Shown one piece after another: positions 45,345 to 54,310 of a stretch of 64,000 bases of DNA (the first letter of the stretch is position 1; every line of letters starts with the position of its first letter). This stretch comes from Oscillospiraceae bacterium (GTDB lineage: Bacteria > Bacillota > Clostridia > Oscillospirales > Oscillospiraceae): NCBI GenBank assembly GCA_017429835.1, contig JAFROD010000011.1, positions 1-64,000 on the forward strand. Direction: 5' to 3'. The notes beneath the pieces are model-generated. The model saw only the letters and a list, made by a program, of their open reading frames with translations. It did no database searches and was not told where the DNA came from. Both the position numbers and the translations under genes were made by a program.

Positions 45345-45605
45345 TTACATTGCGTTCTTCTTCAGGGTCATGCTGCTCTTCTTGCGGGCGGCATTGTTCT
45401 TGTGAAGAATCCCCTTATTCACAGCCTTGTCCACAGCGACGACTGCCGCAGTGTACGCAGTAGCGGCCTCTGCCTTGTCACCGGAAGCGACAGCGGCGTC
45501 GAACTTCTTGATGGTGGTCTTCAGAACAGACTTCTCCATCTTGTTTCTCTCGTTGGCGATACGGGACAGAGAAACTCTCTTCTTCGCAGACTTGATGTTG
45601 GGCAT
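45345..45605 (-). CDS. rpsT: 30S ribosomal protein S20
   Basis: An 86-residue basic S20 protein that binds 16S rRNA early in 30S assembly. The N-terminal MPNIKSAKKRV and the C-terminal GILHKNNAARKKSSM are characteristic. The ATG at 45605 gives the normal N-terminus; GAGGAGG is upstream. It has its own promoter and terminator. Confidence 0.97.
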   Translation of the reverse strand: MPNIKSAKKRVSLSRIANERNKMEKSVLKTTIKKFDAAVASGDKAEAATAYTAAVVAVDKAVNKGILHKNNAARKKSSMTLKKNAM

Positions 45606-45664
45606 GCATTGCACCTCCTCGTACGGTGATATCTATAACCATCGTTTTTTTCACGCAAGTATAG

Positions 45665-45693
45665 ATTATAGCGGGCAAAGTCAATAAAATCAA
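45665..45693 (-). promoter_or_regulatory. Promoter of rpsT
   Basis: On the minus strand TTGATT and TATAAT are separated by 17 bases. Confidence 0.72.
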
Positions 45694-46290
45694 TAGTTTT
45701 TTTGCAAAAAACGAAAAAATTTTTTCTTGCGGAAAAACGACGCAAAGCACGCGGAATGAACGAAACGCCAAACCGCGCAAAAGGGCTTGGGAAGTTGCAC
45801 AATGCCGCAAATACGCGAAATAATCATTATGTAAACTTGACATGCGGCGTATGCAGCGTTTTCTGCACGGGACGTACTGTGCAAAAACCTGTGCATAATG
45901 TGCAGAACTCTTGATTTGCAAGGGATTTTTTGAGAAGAGTCCGCCTTGAAGCATGAATTATCCGGTGAATATTTGCGTGGTTATCGGACATGCATCGGTT
46001 GCGATAATTGCGATATTTTTGCCATAAAGAAACATTATGTAAACTACACTTTTCGATTATGCGTCGAAAAAGTTGGGTTTTTCTGTCTTCCGATCGAAGC
46101 TTTGGGGCAATTTTATAGGACATTTTTCCGGCGCGTCGCAAAACCTCCGTCGAAGTGACGATTTTTTACAAATTCCGTGAAAACGCGGCGAACACCGTCC
46201 CTGTGCCGCGCAGGTTGGTTTGTTTCTTCTGCTTTGCGCTGCGGGAATGAAAAGCGTTTCTTGGGAAATACTGTGAATGATACGGAAACT
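45694..46290. other. Long AT-rich intergenic region between rpsT and sigG
   Basis: About 600 bases without a convincing gene on either strand. It contains the 13-base word CATTATGTAAACT twice in direct orientation (45825-45837 and 46033-46045, 208 bases apart). No tRNA, riboswitch or terminator was recognised. Regulatory sequence for sigG is the likeliest content; a small RNA is possible. Confidence 0.5.
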
Positions 46291-46301
46291 CGGAGGTATA
46301 T

Positions 46302-47081
46302 ATGCAGGGAAAGGTCGAAATCTGCGGCGTCAATACGGCGCGGCTGAAAACGCTGAAAAACGAGGAGATGGTGCGGCTGCTCCGTCTGGCGCAGCAGGGA
46401 GATGAAACGGCGCGGCAGCAGCTTATCGAAGGGAATCTGCGGCTGGTGCTGTCCGTCATTCAGAAGTTTCTGGGAAGGGGAGAGAATCCGGACGATCTGT
46501 TTCAGGTCGGCTGCGTGGGGCTGCTGAAAGCGATCGCCAATTTCAATACCGATCTGAACGTGCGCTTCAGCACCTACGGCGTCCCGATGATCGAGGGCGA
46601 GGTCAAGCGGTATTTGCGCGACTACAGTCCGCTTCGCGTGTCGCGCAGCGTCCGCGATACGGCGTATAAGGTCTTGCAGTGCAAGGAGGCGATGCTCGCC
46701 GAGGGCGTGCATGAGCCGACCCTTGAGGAGATCGCGAACCGCTTGGAGCTGAGCACGGAAACGGTCTCCAACGCGATGGACGCGATCGCCGCGCCGGTGT
46801 CGCTGTACGAGCCGGTCTACTCCGACGGCGGCGATCCTCTGACGGTCATGGATCAGGTGCGCGACACGAAAAACACGGACGAAAAATGGCTCGAGCGGAT
46901 CGCGCTGCGCGAGGCGATCTCCGCCCTCAATCCGCGCGAAAAGCGCATTTTGGCGCTGCGCTTCTTCGACGGCAAGACGCAGATGGAGGTCGCGGGGCTC
47001 GTCGGCATCTCGCAGGCGCAGGTCTCGCGCCTCGAGAAGAACGCCATCACCACCCTCCGCAAAGCCATCTGCGTGTCGTAA
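46302..47081 (+). CDS. sigG: RNA polymerase sporulation sigma factor SigG
   Basis: A 259-residue sigma-70-family protein, the late forespore sigma factor. The SigG-specific N-terminus (KVEICGVNTARL, KNEEM) is present. Next come region 2 (GNLRLVLSVIQKFLGRGENP, DDLFQVGCVGLLKAI, FSTYGVPMIEGEVKRYLRD), region 3 (VSRSVRDTAYKVLQ) and region 4 (FFDGKTQMEVAGLVGISQAQ). Length matches Bacillus SigG (260). ATG 46302 follows CGGAGG. The usual spoIIG neighbours are absent. The stop is followed by the third terminator-flanked repeat. Confidence 0.95.
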   Translation: MQGKVEICGVNTARLKTLKNEEMVRLLRLAQQGDETARQQLIEGNLRLVLSVIQKFLGRGENPDDLFQVGCVGLLKAIANFNTDLNVRFSTYGVPMIEGEVKRYLRDYSPLRVSRSVRDTAYKVLQCKEAMLAEGVHEPTLEEIANRLELSTETVSNAMDAIAAPVSLYEPVYSDGGDPLTVMDQVRDTKNTDEKWLERIALREAISALNPREKRILALRFFDGKTQMEVAGLVGISQAQVSRLEKNAITTLRKAICVS

Positions 47082-47090
47082 CGGAATATG

Positions 47091-47128
47091 GAAACGGTCG
47101 GCGGCAGGAAACTGCCGCCGGCCGTTTC
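47091..47128 (+). terminator. Left copy of duplicated terminator hairpin (repeat copy C)
   Basis: The hairpin GGCGGCAG-GAAA-CTGCCGCC, extended by GAAACGGTC and GGCCGTTTC, is identical over 38 bases to the copy at 47381. Confidence 0.82.
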
Positions 47129-47380
47129 AGACAGTCAAAAAAGTCCGTAACCGTCAAAATCGGTCAAGCAATTTTGCAAAGCTGCTTTGATTTTGGTGCT
47201 TGCGGATAAGAGGAATACTTCAAACCGTTCAGTCTGAAAAAGCTTGCTTCGCAAGGATTTTGACTTACTGCGCAACGCACGACCTGCCGTATCAATATAC
47301 GCCGACGGTCGTGCGTTGCTTGTCTTCCGAACTTTTTGACAGCCTGCACAGCGTGTCGAAAAAGGGTTTTTCGACACGCT
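47128..47380 (+). repeat. 250-bp terminator-associated structured repeat, copy C
   Basis: This copy has the same layout as 12153 and 17167. It starts CAGACAGTCAAAAAAGTCCG; the inverse match CGAACTTTTTGACAGCCTG is near its end; the hairpin is GCAACGCACGACC/GGTCGTGCGTTGC with cap CGTAT/ATACG; and the final palindrome is GTGTCGAAAAA/TTTTTCGACAC. No gene is inside. Confidence 0.92.
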
Positions 47381-47420
47381 GAAACGGTCGGCGGCAGGAA
47401 ACTGCCGCCGGCCGTTTCTT
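47381..47420 (+). terminator. Right copy of duplicated terminator (repeat copy C)
   Basis: This is the exact 38-base repeat of the hairpin at 47091. The T-run is short (TTTCTT). Confidence 0.8.
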
Positions 47421-47467
47421 CGGTCGGCCCGTCCAGCAAATCGGCGCGTTCCGCAGCGAAAATTCGC

Positions 47468-47496
47468 TTGACTTTGACCGATGGCTCATATATAGT
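47468..47496 (+). promoter_or_regulatory. Promoter of the Na/Pi cotransporter gene
   Basis: TTGACT and TATAGT are separated by 17 bases. The implied leader is about 165 bases long and holds no recognised riboswitch. Confidence 0.65.
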
Positions 47497-47667
47497 ATAG
47501 AATGGTGGGAAATGGGATATGTTCCTGCCAAGACCGGAGAAAGCGCTTTGTAAACACGAAACAAATGCACGATATGCGCACAAACGGCGCGAGAACAAAT
47601 GCAGAAACGAACGGCAATCGTTGAAGCTGCAACAATAGAAAAACATATAAGAAACGGAGAATAACGA

Positions 47668-49416
47668 ATGGAAGTAGTATTTGCCGCCCTGAAGCTGATC
47701 GCCGGCCTTGCGTTCTTCCTCTACGGCATGCACGTCATGTCGGCGGGTCTGGGCAAGATGGCGGGCGGCTCGCTGGAGCGGTCACTGAGAAAAGCAACAT
47801 CGCATCCCGTCCTCGGCATGGGGCTGGGCGCGGGTATCACCGTTGCGATCCAGTCCTCCTCCGCGATGACGGTCATGCTGGTCGGCCTTGTCAACTCAGG
47901 CCTGATGCTGTTCAGCCAGACGATCAGCGTCCTGATGGGCTCCAACATCGGCACGACCGTGACGAGCTGGATCCTCACGCTGACGGGCGTTGAGGGCAGC
48001 GGTTGGATGGAACTGCTGAAGCCCAAGAACTTCTCGGCGATCATCGCGATCATCGGCGCGGTTCTGATTCTGATGTCCAAGAAGACCAAGCGGCAGGATT
48101 TGGGCAAGATCATGGTCGGCTTTGCCGTCCTGATGTACGGCATGACCTTTATGAGCGACGCGATGGAGCAGGTCAAGGACAATCCCTCCTTCCAGTCGAT
48201 GCTGGTCGCGTTCGACAACCCGCTGGTCGCACTGCTGGCTTCTACGCTGTTCACCGGCATCATTCAGTCCTCTGCGGCGACCATCGGCATCGTGCAGGCG
48301 CTGACGACGACCGGAATGATCACCTTCGGCAACGCGATCCCGCTGGTGCTCGGCGCGAACATCGGTACCTGCGCAACGGCGCTTCTGTCGTCCGTCGGCG
48401 TTACCAGAGAGGCGAAGAAGGTCTCCGTGGTGCATATCATCATCAAGCTGATCGGCACGGTGATCTTCATGCTCTTTTACTTCATCGCCAACACGGCGTT
48501 TGAGCTGCATTTCCTGGCAGAACCCTCCGGCAGAGCCGGCATTGCGGCGATCCACACCGTGTTCAACGTGACCAATACCGTCCTGCTGTTCCCGTTCCAG
48601 AAGCAGCTTGTGAGACTGACTGACAGGCTCGTCCGATCGGGCAAGCGGGAGGGCGACGGCGCCTTCCTCGACGAACGTCTGATCGGCACGCCGTCCGTCG
48701 CCGTCAATGAGGCGATGGTGCAGACGAAGAAAATGGCGGAGCTGGCGCAGAAGACCCTGGAGACTTCGCTGGAGCTTTTCCATCACTTTGACGAGAAAAC
48801 AGCGGAGCAGATCATGGCGGCGGAGGACGAACTGGACAACTACGAGGATAAGCTGGGGTCCTTCCTCGTCAAGCTCTCCAGCCGCGCCCTGTCCGACCAC
48901 GATTCGCGCCGGGTCTCTCTCATGCTGCATACGATCGGCGACTTCGAGCGTCTGGGCGACCACGCGGTGAACCTCCTCAAGGGCGCGCGGGAGATTAAGG
49001 ACAAGGAAATCACCTTTTCCGAAAACGCGCAGGCGGAGATCCGCAACCTGACGAACGCGGTAAGCGATATCCTGTCGATGACGGTCCGCGCCTTCCGTGA
49101 GCAGGACCGCGCGCAGGCGGGACACGTGGAGCCTCTGGAGCAGGTCATCGACGTGCTGATCGCGCAGTCGAAGAGCAGACACATCGAGCGGCTCCAGCTC
49201 GGCAAATGCACGATCCAGACGGGCTTCGTTCTGTCCGACCTTCTGACCAACTACGAGCGAATCTCCGACCATTGCTCGAACATCGCCGTCGCGGTGATCG
49301 AGACGGGGGTCGGCAGCTTCGATACGCACGCCTACCTCAACGACATCAAGACCGGCGGCAGCCGCGCCTTCGTTGACGACTACAAACGCTACGCCGAAAA
49401 GTACGGCGCCGCGTGA
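47668..49416 (+). CDS. Na/Pi cotransporter family protein with PhoU-like domain
   Basis: A 582-residue membrane protein. The N-terminal ~320 residues carry the two inverted Na/Pi-cotransporter repeats, each with a QSS motif (VAIQSSSAMTVMLVGLVNSG and GIIQSSAATIGIVQALTTTG). The C-terminal ~230 residues are a cytoplasmic PhoU-like helical domain (LSSRALSDHDSRRVSLMLHT, FERLGDHAVNLL, YERISDHCSNIAVAVIE). It probably imports phosphate with sodium, or keeps phosphate balance together with its PhoU domain. ATG 47668 follows CGGAGAA. It is monocistronic. Confidence 0.92.
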   Translation: MEVVFAALKLIAGLAFFLYGMHVMSAGLGKMAGGSLERSLRKATSHPVLGMGLGAGITVAIQSSSAMTVMLVGLVNSGLMLFSQTISVLMGSNIGTTVTSWILTLTGVEGSGWMELLKPKNFSAIIAIIGAVLILMSKKTKRQDLGKIMVGFAVLMYGMTFMSDAMEQVKDNPSFQSMLVAFDNPLVALLASTLFTGIIQSSAATIGIVQALTTTGMITFGNAIPLVLGANIGTCATALLSSVGVTREAKKVSVVHIIIKLIGTVIFMLFYFIANTAFELHFLAEPSGRAGIAAIHTVFNVTNTVLLFPFQKQLVRLTDRLVRSGKREGDGAFLDERLIGTPSVAVNEAMVQTKKMAELAQKTLETSLELFHHFDEKTAEQIMAAEDELDNYEDKLGSFLVKLSSRALSDHDSRRVSLMLHTIGDFERLGDHAVNLLKGAREIKDKEITFSENAQAEIRNLTNAVSDILSMTVRAFREQDRAQAGHVEPLEQVIDVLIAQSKSRHIERLQLGKCTIQTGFVLSDLLTNYERISDHCSNIAVAVIETGVGSFDTHAYLNDIKTGGSRAFVDDYKRYAEKYGAA

Positions 49417-49420
49417 GAAA

Positions 49421-49454
49421 AAGACGCCCATCTTGTCAGATGGGCGTCTTTTTT
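49421..49454 (+). terminator. Terminator of the Na/Pi cotransporter gene
   Basis: AAGACGCCCATCT-TGTC-AGATGGGCGTCTT is followed by a T-run. Confidence 0.93.
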
Positions 49455-49511
49455 GCAGGGGATAGGATACGATGTTTCCTCGTATCCTGTTCACCGCCCG
49501 CCCGTTCGGCG

Positions 49512-49530
49512 CAGATTGCCACGGTCGGGG
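49512..49530 (-). repeat. Deleted REP-like repeat remnant
   Basis: CAGATTGCCACGGTCGGGG matches the outer parts of the REP-like copy at 30375-30417, but the hairpin between the two CACGG words is missing. Confidence 0.5.
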
Positions 49531-49586
49531 TTTTCTTCGAAATATGATAATATTTGCAAAAATAGGATAGCTATTTGTGGCGGATT

Positions 49587-49596
49587 GTGATATAAT
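49587..49596 (+). promoter_or_regulatory. Extended -10 promoter of pckA
   Basis: TGA-TATAAT is an extended -10 without a good -35, 78 bases before the pckA start. Confidence 0.55.
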
Positions 49597-49674
49597 GTAT
49601 GTGGTGGATGTTGGATTTCACCGCGTCATATTAAACAAGCCGCGCTTGCGGCTCATATCATAGGAGGATACACT

Positions 49675-51264
49675 ATGGAAACCTACGGCATTGAAAAAAT
49701 GGGCATTCTCGCCCCAAAAGCGGTCTACCGGAATCTCGGCCCCGCGCAGCTCACCGAAGCGGCGCTCCGCCGCGGCGAAGGCAAGCTGAGCAATACCGGC
49801 GCGCTGGTCGTCACGACCGGCAAGTACACCGGCCGTTCGCCTAACGATAAGTTCATCGTCGACACTCCCGCTGTCCATGACGACATCGCGTGGGGCAAGG
49901 TCAACCGCCCGATCTCCAAGGAGCGTTTTGAGGCGATCAAGGGCAAGATGGCTGCCTACATGCAGGGCCGCGAGGTCTTCGTGTTCGACGGCTTTGCCGG
50001 CGCGGACAAGAAGCACACCAAGAAGTTCCGCATCATCAACGAGCTGGCGTCCCAGAACCTGTTTATCCATCAGCTCCTCATCCGCCCGACTGCGGATGAG
50101 CTCAGAGACTACGGCGAGCCGGACTACACCGTCTTCTGCGCGCCCGGCTTCAAGTGCGATCCGAAGGTCGAGGGCATCAACAGCGAGGCCGCGATCATCA
50201 TCGACTACGAGGCGCACGAGATCATCATCTGCGGCTCCGCCTATGCGGGCGAGATCAAGAAGAGCGTCTTCTCCACGATGAACTTCGTGCTGACCAAGGA
50301 GAACATCCTGCCGATGCACTGCTCGGCGAACATGGATCCCGAGACGCATGAGACTGCCGTTTTCTTTGGTCTGTCCGGCACCGGCAAGACCACCCTGTCC
50401 GCCGACCCGAACCGCAAGCTCATCGGCGACGACGAGCACGGCTGGGCGGACGACGGCATCTTCAACCTCGAGGGCGGCTGCTACGCCAAGTGCATCAACC
50501 TCAAGGAAGAGAACGAGCCCGAGATCTACCACGCGATCCGCTTCGGCTCCCTGGTCGAGAACGTCATCATGGACGAAGACACCCGCGAGTTCGACTTCGA
50601 CGACGGCAGACTGACCGAGAACACCCGCGTCGGCTACCCCGTCAACTATATCTCCAATGCGGCGATCCCCGGCGTCGGCGGCATTCCGAAGGTCGTCATC
50701 TTCCTGACGGCGGACGCGTTCGGCGTCCTGCCCCCGATCTCCCGTCTGGACGAGAACGCGGCGATGTACCACTTCGTCACCGGCTTCACCTCCAAGCTCG
50801 CCGGCACCGAGCGCGGCGTCACCGAGCCGCAGCCGACCTTCTCCACCCTGTTCGGCGAGCCGTTCATGCCGATGGACCCGTCCGTTTACGCCGAGATGCT
50901 CGGCAAGCGCATCCGTGAGAGCGGCGCGAAGGTCTACCTCGTCAACACCGGCTGGGCGGGCGGCTCCGCAGCCTCCGGCGCGAAGCGCATGAAGCTCGCC
51001 TACACCCGCGCGATGGTCACCGCCGCGCTGAACGGCAGCTTCGACGGCGTGGAGTTCAAGCATCACGACGTGTTCAACGTCGACTACCCGACCTCCTGCC
51101 CGAACGTGCCCGACGAGATGCTCGACGCGCGCGGCCTCTGGGCGGACAAGGACGCCTACGATGCGCAGGCGAATAAGCTGGCGACCATGTTCTCCGAGAA
51201 CTTCGCGAAGAAGTACCCGAACATGCCCGCGCACATCGCCGCCGCCGGCCCGAAGGCAAAATAA
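49675..51264 (+). CDS. pckA: Phosphoenolpyruvate carboxykinase (ATP)
   Basis: A 529-residue ATP-dependent PEPCK, converting oxaloacetate and ATP to PEP, CO2 and ADP, or the reverse in CO2-fixing anaerobes. The kinase-1a P-loop is GLSGTGKTTLSADPNRKLIG, followed by DDEHGW (kinase-2 Asp). The substrate site GRSPNDKFIV, the metal-binding region HCSANMDP and VNTGWAGGSA are all present. Length is typical. ATG 49675 follows TAGGAGG. With ppdK it could serve succinate-forming or gluconeogenic flux. Confidence 0.97.
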   Translation: METYGIEKMGILAPKAVYRNLGPAQLTEAALRRGEGKLSNTGALVVTTGKYTGRSPNDKFIVDTPAVHDDIAWGKVNRPISKERFEAIKGKMAAYMQGREVFVFDGFAGADKKHTKKFRIINELASQNLFIHQLLIRPTADELRDYGEPDYTVFCAPGFKCDPKVEGINSEAAIIIDYEAHEIIICGSAYAGEIKKSVFSTMNFVLTKENILPMHCSANMDPETHETAVFFGLSGTGKTTLSADPNRKLIGDDEHGWADDGIFNLEGGCYAKCINLKEENEPEIYHAIRFGSLVENVIMDEDTREFDFDDGRLTENTRVGYPVNYISNAAIPGVGGIPKVVIFLTADAFGVLPPISRLDENAAMYHFVTGFTSKLAGTERGVTEPQPTFSTLFGEPFMPMDPSVYAEMLGKRIRESGAKVYLVNTGWAGGSAASGAKRMKLAYTRAMVTAALNGSFDGVEFKHHDVFNVDYPTSCPNVPDEMLDARGLWADKDAYDAQANKLATMFSENFAKKYPNMPAHIAAAGPKAK

Positions 51265-51278
51265 TCAGAAACGCACAC

Positions 51279-51315
51279 GACCGCCCTCCTGCAACGGCGC
51301 AGGAGGGCGGTTCGT
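51279..51315 (+). terminator. Terminator of pckA
   Basis: The stem ACCGCCCTCCTGC/GCAGGAGGGCGGT is followed by TCGTCT; the T-run is weak. Confidence 0.75.
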
Positions 51316-51350
51316 CTATTGTCGGCTATGAAATAAAGGAGAGTGGGATG

Positions 51351-51379
51351 TTGCAAAACCGGCGCGGCATGTATCATAT
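51351..51379 (+). promoter_or_regulatory. Possible promoter of the LRR-SLH gene
   Basis: TTGCAA and TCATAT are separated by 17 bases, about 50 bases before the start. The -10 is weak. Confidence 0.4.
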
Positions 51380-51428
51380 AGAGTAGAGCGACAAGATGGC
51401 GCAACCCATACAAACGGAGTGATTGACA

Positions 51429-54212
51429 ATGAAGAAAATCGCTGTTTTCCTGCTTTTGACCGCGTTTGCGCTCGGCCTCGTGCCGGCGGTATCTGCCGCG
51501 GCGGAGCCCATGACCGGCGTCTGCGGGGAAAACATGACCTACACGCTGGATATGAGCACCAAAACGCTGACCATTACCGGCACCGGCGCGATGGACGACT
51601 TCGGACAGAGCGGCGAGTTTATGATCCACCCTGCCGGCGCAAACGAATGGCACTGCTATCACGATCGGATTGAAACGATCCGCATCGGCGAAGGCGTCAC
51701 CACCGTCGGCAATCAGGCCTTCTATAACTTCTCCGCGCTGACCTGCGTGGAGCTGCCGGAAACCCTGACGGAGATCGGGTCCTCGGCCTTTGCCGGCTGC
51801 GTCAAGCTGCCGGAGATCCGGCTTCCCGCAAATCTGCAGCGCCTGGCAGGACACGCCTTCTACAATTGCGAGTGCATCACGGCCCTGACGATTCCCGCAG
51901 CGATGACCGACTTCAACCCGAAGGCTGTGGCGCTCTGCGCAAGCCTTGCCGCCTTCGACGTGGCGGAGGGGAATCCTGCCTTTGCTGTCCGGGACGGTAT
52001 CCTGTTCAGCAAAGAAGGCAGCGTTTTAGTATGCTATCCGCAGGGCAAGGCCGGCGAGGCTTACGTCGTGCCGGATGGCGTCAAGGAGATCGGCGACGCC
52101 GCGTTCCAATCCGCAGAAATCAGGCAGATCTCTCTGCCGGACGGACTGACTAAGCTGGGCGACGGCGCCTTCGCCTGCAGCGGATTGACGGAATTCACTC
52201 TTCCGAAGACCGTTTCCACCGTTCCGGAGGCTCTCCTCGGCGGGTGCGCCGCGCTCGAGAAGGTCACACTTCACGAGGGCGTAACGGCGATCGGCCCGAT
52301 GGCGTTTACCAGTTGTACCGCTTTGGCGAAGATCGACCTGCCTGTGGGCTTGCAGCGCATCGGCAACTACGCATTCTGCTTCTGCGCCGCGCTGCGGGAG
52401 GCAACGCTCCCGGAGGGTCTGACGGAATTGGGCTACAACGCCTTTTCCCACACCGCCATTTCCTCGGCCACCATTCCCGCGGCGATCACCGTGCTGGAAA
52501 ATGGGCTATTCAGCTTCTGCACAAATCTGTCGGAGGTCAAACTGCACGACGGGATCACCTCCCTCGGCTCCGACCTGTTCTGCGGCTGCGCGTCATTGGA
52601 GCATATTTCGCTTCCGGAGAGCGTGACGGAGATCAAGTCGACCTGTTTCGCCGGATCAGGGCTCAAAGAGTTTGCGTTCCCGAAGGGCGTGACCCGTGTG
52701 GAGCTGAACGCGTTTGAAAACTGCGCCGCTCTCAAGACCGTGGACTGTCCCGGCGTCGAGCGCGTCGGCATGGACGCCTTCCGCAACTGCACGGCATTGG
52801 AAGAAGTATCGTTCGGCAGTTCCCTGAAGGGGATCAGCAGCGGCGCCTTTGCAGGCTGCACGTCGCTGCGCGACGTGTATTACGACGCGGACCTGGCGCA
52901 TTGGCGCGCCGTTTCGGTAAGTCCGGTGGGAGCGGACGACCCGCTCCTGACCGCGACGCTCCATACGACGGACGGCGTTTCGACGGTCTTCCCGGTCACG
53001 GCAGTCTTTGCCGACGTGGCGTCCGACGCTTGGTACGCCGAGGCGGTGTCGTATGCGTATACCGAAAAACTGATGGTCGGCGTGGCGGCGAACCGCTTCG
53101 CGCCGGAGGACACCGTAACCCGCGCCATGGTCGTGACCCCGCTGTGGCGCAAAGAGGAAAGCCCGATCGTGGACAAGCAGTACGGGCAGCCGTTCTCCGA
53201 CCTCGGCGACGCGTGGTACACGAACGCAGCCCTCTGGGCGATCAGCAAAGAGATCGTCAAGGGCTATCCGATCCCGTTCACGGGCATGCCGACCGGGGTG
53301 TTCTACTACTTCGCGCCGGAGAAGAACATAACGCGCGAAGAGCTTGCGACCTTCCTCTATCGCTACGCGGCGGCGATCGGGATGGATACGTCCGCCCGCG
53401 CTGACCTGAGCGGGTTTGCCGATTCCGGCAAGGTTTCCGAGTGGGCGAAGGACGCGCTTGCGTGGTGCGTCGCCGTCAAAATCATCGACGGCATGCCGGA
53501 AAACGGCAAGCAGGTGCTGAACCCGCAGGGTACGGCGACCCGCGCACAGTTCGCGGCGATGCTGATGCGATTCGACCGTATGCCGCCGGTGGTCGACGCG
53601 CAGACCGGCGCATGGGAAACGTCGACAGGGGAGACACGCAACTATGCGATTCCCCGCATCAATCTGTCCGGCGAGGAGATCGCCGCGCTGAACGAGAGAA
53701 TCCGCAAAGAATTCTATACGGACCGTTTGGATGAAAACGGCGCATACCGCGGCCCTGCCGTCGACTACGTGTGGTACGTCAACGGAGACGTTCTTACCTT
53801 GATTCTCCGCGAAGACTTTGACACGGATTATCTGGATTACAGCATCTGTTCCGTCCGCATTTCTGCCGCGCGCGTTATGACGGCGGACGAGGTGCTGGCG
53901 GAAGCCGGGCTGGACCGTGCGGACTTTGAAAAGCAGGCAAGCACCGTGCTCGGCAACGCCTTTTGCGTTTGGCTGGGAATGTATATCGCGCAGAATCTGG
54001 ATTCGGATGAGTTCCTGCTGACGCAGTTCCAAAAAACGGTCAGCAAGGAGAACACGGAAAAAGCGACGCCATACTTTGGCGAGAACGGTGCGCTCTGTTT
54101 CTGCGGAAACGTTTATCAGATCGCCGGCGCCGATTATCACGAAGCGCTCCTGCCGCTGACCGGCTATGAGACCTCCGAATACTATGAGACCCTCCTGAAC
54201 AAACTCGGCTGA
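51429..54212 (+). CDS. Exported leucine-rich-repeat (BspA/LRR_5) and SLH protein
   Basis: A 927-residue exported protein. The signal peptide is MKKIAVFLLLTAFALGLVPA. About 15-17 BspA-type LRR_5 repeats fill ~85-495 (IGSSAFAGCVKLPEIRLPAN; IGNYAFCFCAALREATLPEG). Three SLH domains follow (~524-725; FADVASDAWYAEAVSYAYTE, FSDLGDAWYTNAALWAIS, WAKDALAWCVAVKI). The last ~190 residues (INLSGEEIAALNERIRKEFY onward) resemble a DUF3298-like domain. LRR_5 proteins often bind host or microbial surface ligands. The ATG at 51429 has GGAGTG upstream; the in-frame TTG at 51423 is less likely. Confidence 0.88.
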   Translation: MKKIAVFLLLTAFALGLVPAVSAAAEPMTGVCGENMTYTLDMSTKTLTITGTGAMDDFGQSGEFMIHPAGANEWHCYHDRIETIRIGEGVTTVGNQAFYNFSALTCVELPETLTEIGSSAFAGCVKLPEIRLPANLQRLAGHAFYNCECITALTIPAAMTDFNPKAVALCASLAAFDVAEGNPAFAVRDGILFSKEGSVLVCYPQGKAGEAYVVPDGVKEIGDAAFQSAEIRQISLPDGLTKLGDGAFACSGLTEFTLPKTVSTVPEALLGGCAALEKVTLHEGVTAIGPMAFTSCTALAKIDLPVGLQRIGNYAFCFCAALREATLPEGLTELGYNAFSHTAISSATIPAAITVLENGLFSFCTNLSEVKLHDGITSLGSDLFCGCASLEHISLPESVTEIKSTCFAGSGLKEFAFPKGVTRVELNAFENCAALKTVDCPGVERVGMDAFRNCTALEEVSFGSSLKGISSGAFAGCTSLRDVYYDADLAHWRAVSVSPVGADDPLLTATLHTTDGVSTVFPVTAVFADVASDAWYAEAVSYAYTEKLMVGVAANRFAPEDTVTRAMVVTPLWRKEESPIVDKQYGQPFSDLGDAWYTNAALWAISKEIVKGYPIPFTGMPTGVFYYFAPEKNITREELATFLYRYAAAIGMDTSARADLSGFADSGKVSEWAKDALAWCVAVKIIDGMPENGKQVLNPQGTATRAQFAAMLMRFDRMPPVVDAQTGAWETSTGETRNYAIPRINLSGEEIAALNERIRKEFYTDRLDENGAYRGPAVDYVWYVNGDVLTLILREDFDTDYLDYSICSVRISAARVMTADEVLAEAGLDRADFEKQASTVLGNAFCVWLGMYIAQNLDSDEFLLTQFQKTVSKENTEKATPYFGENGALCFCGNVYQIAGADYHEALLPLTGYETSEYYETLLNKLG

Positions 54213-54277
54213 CCGCGCAATAACAACCCGCCTACCTGCGTCGCCGCGGGCGGGCGGGTTACCGTATTCATTACGCG

Positions 54278-54310
54278 AAAAGAGGACTGCGTTTGCAGTC
54301 CTCTTTTTTA
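54278..54310. terminator. Bidirectional terminator
   Basis: AAAAGAGGACTGC-GTTT-GCAGTCCTCTTTTTT ends the LRR-SLH gene and overlaps the stop of the minus-strand C-type-lectin gene. Confidence 0.9.

Noticed and set aside
45827..46158. Small open frames in the rpsT-sigG gap
   Set aside because: No ribosome binding site, no recognisable domain, and overlapping frames on both strands are equally open.
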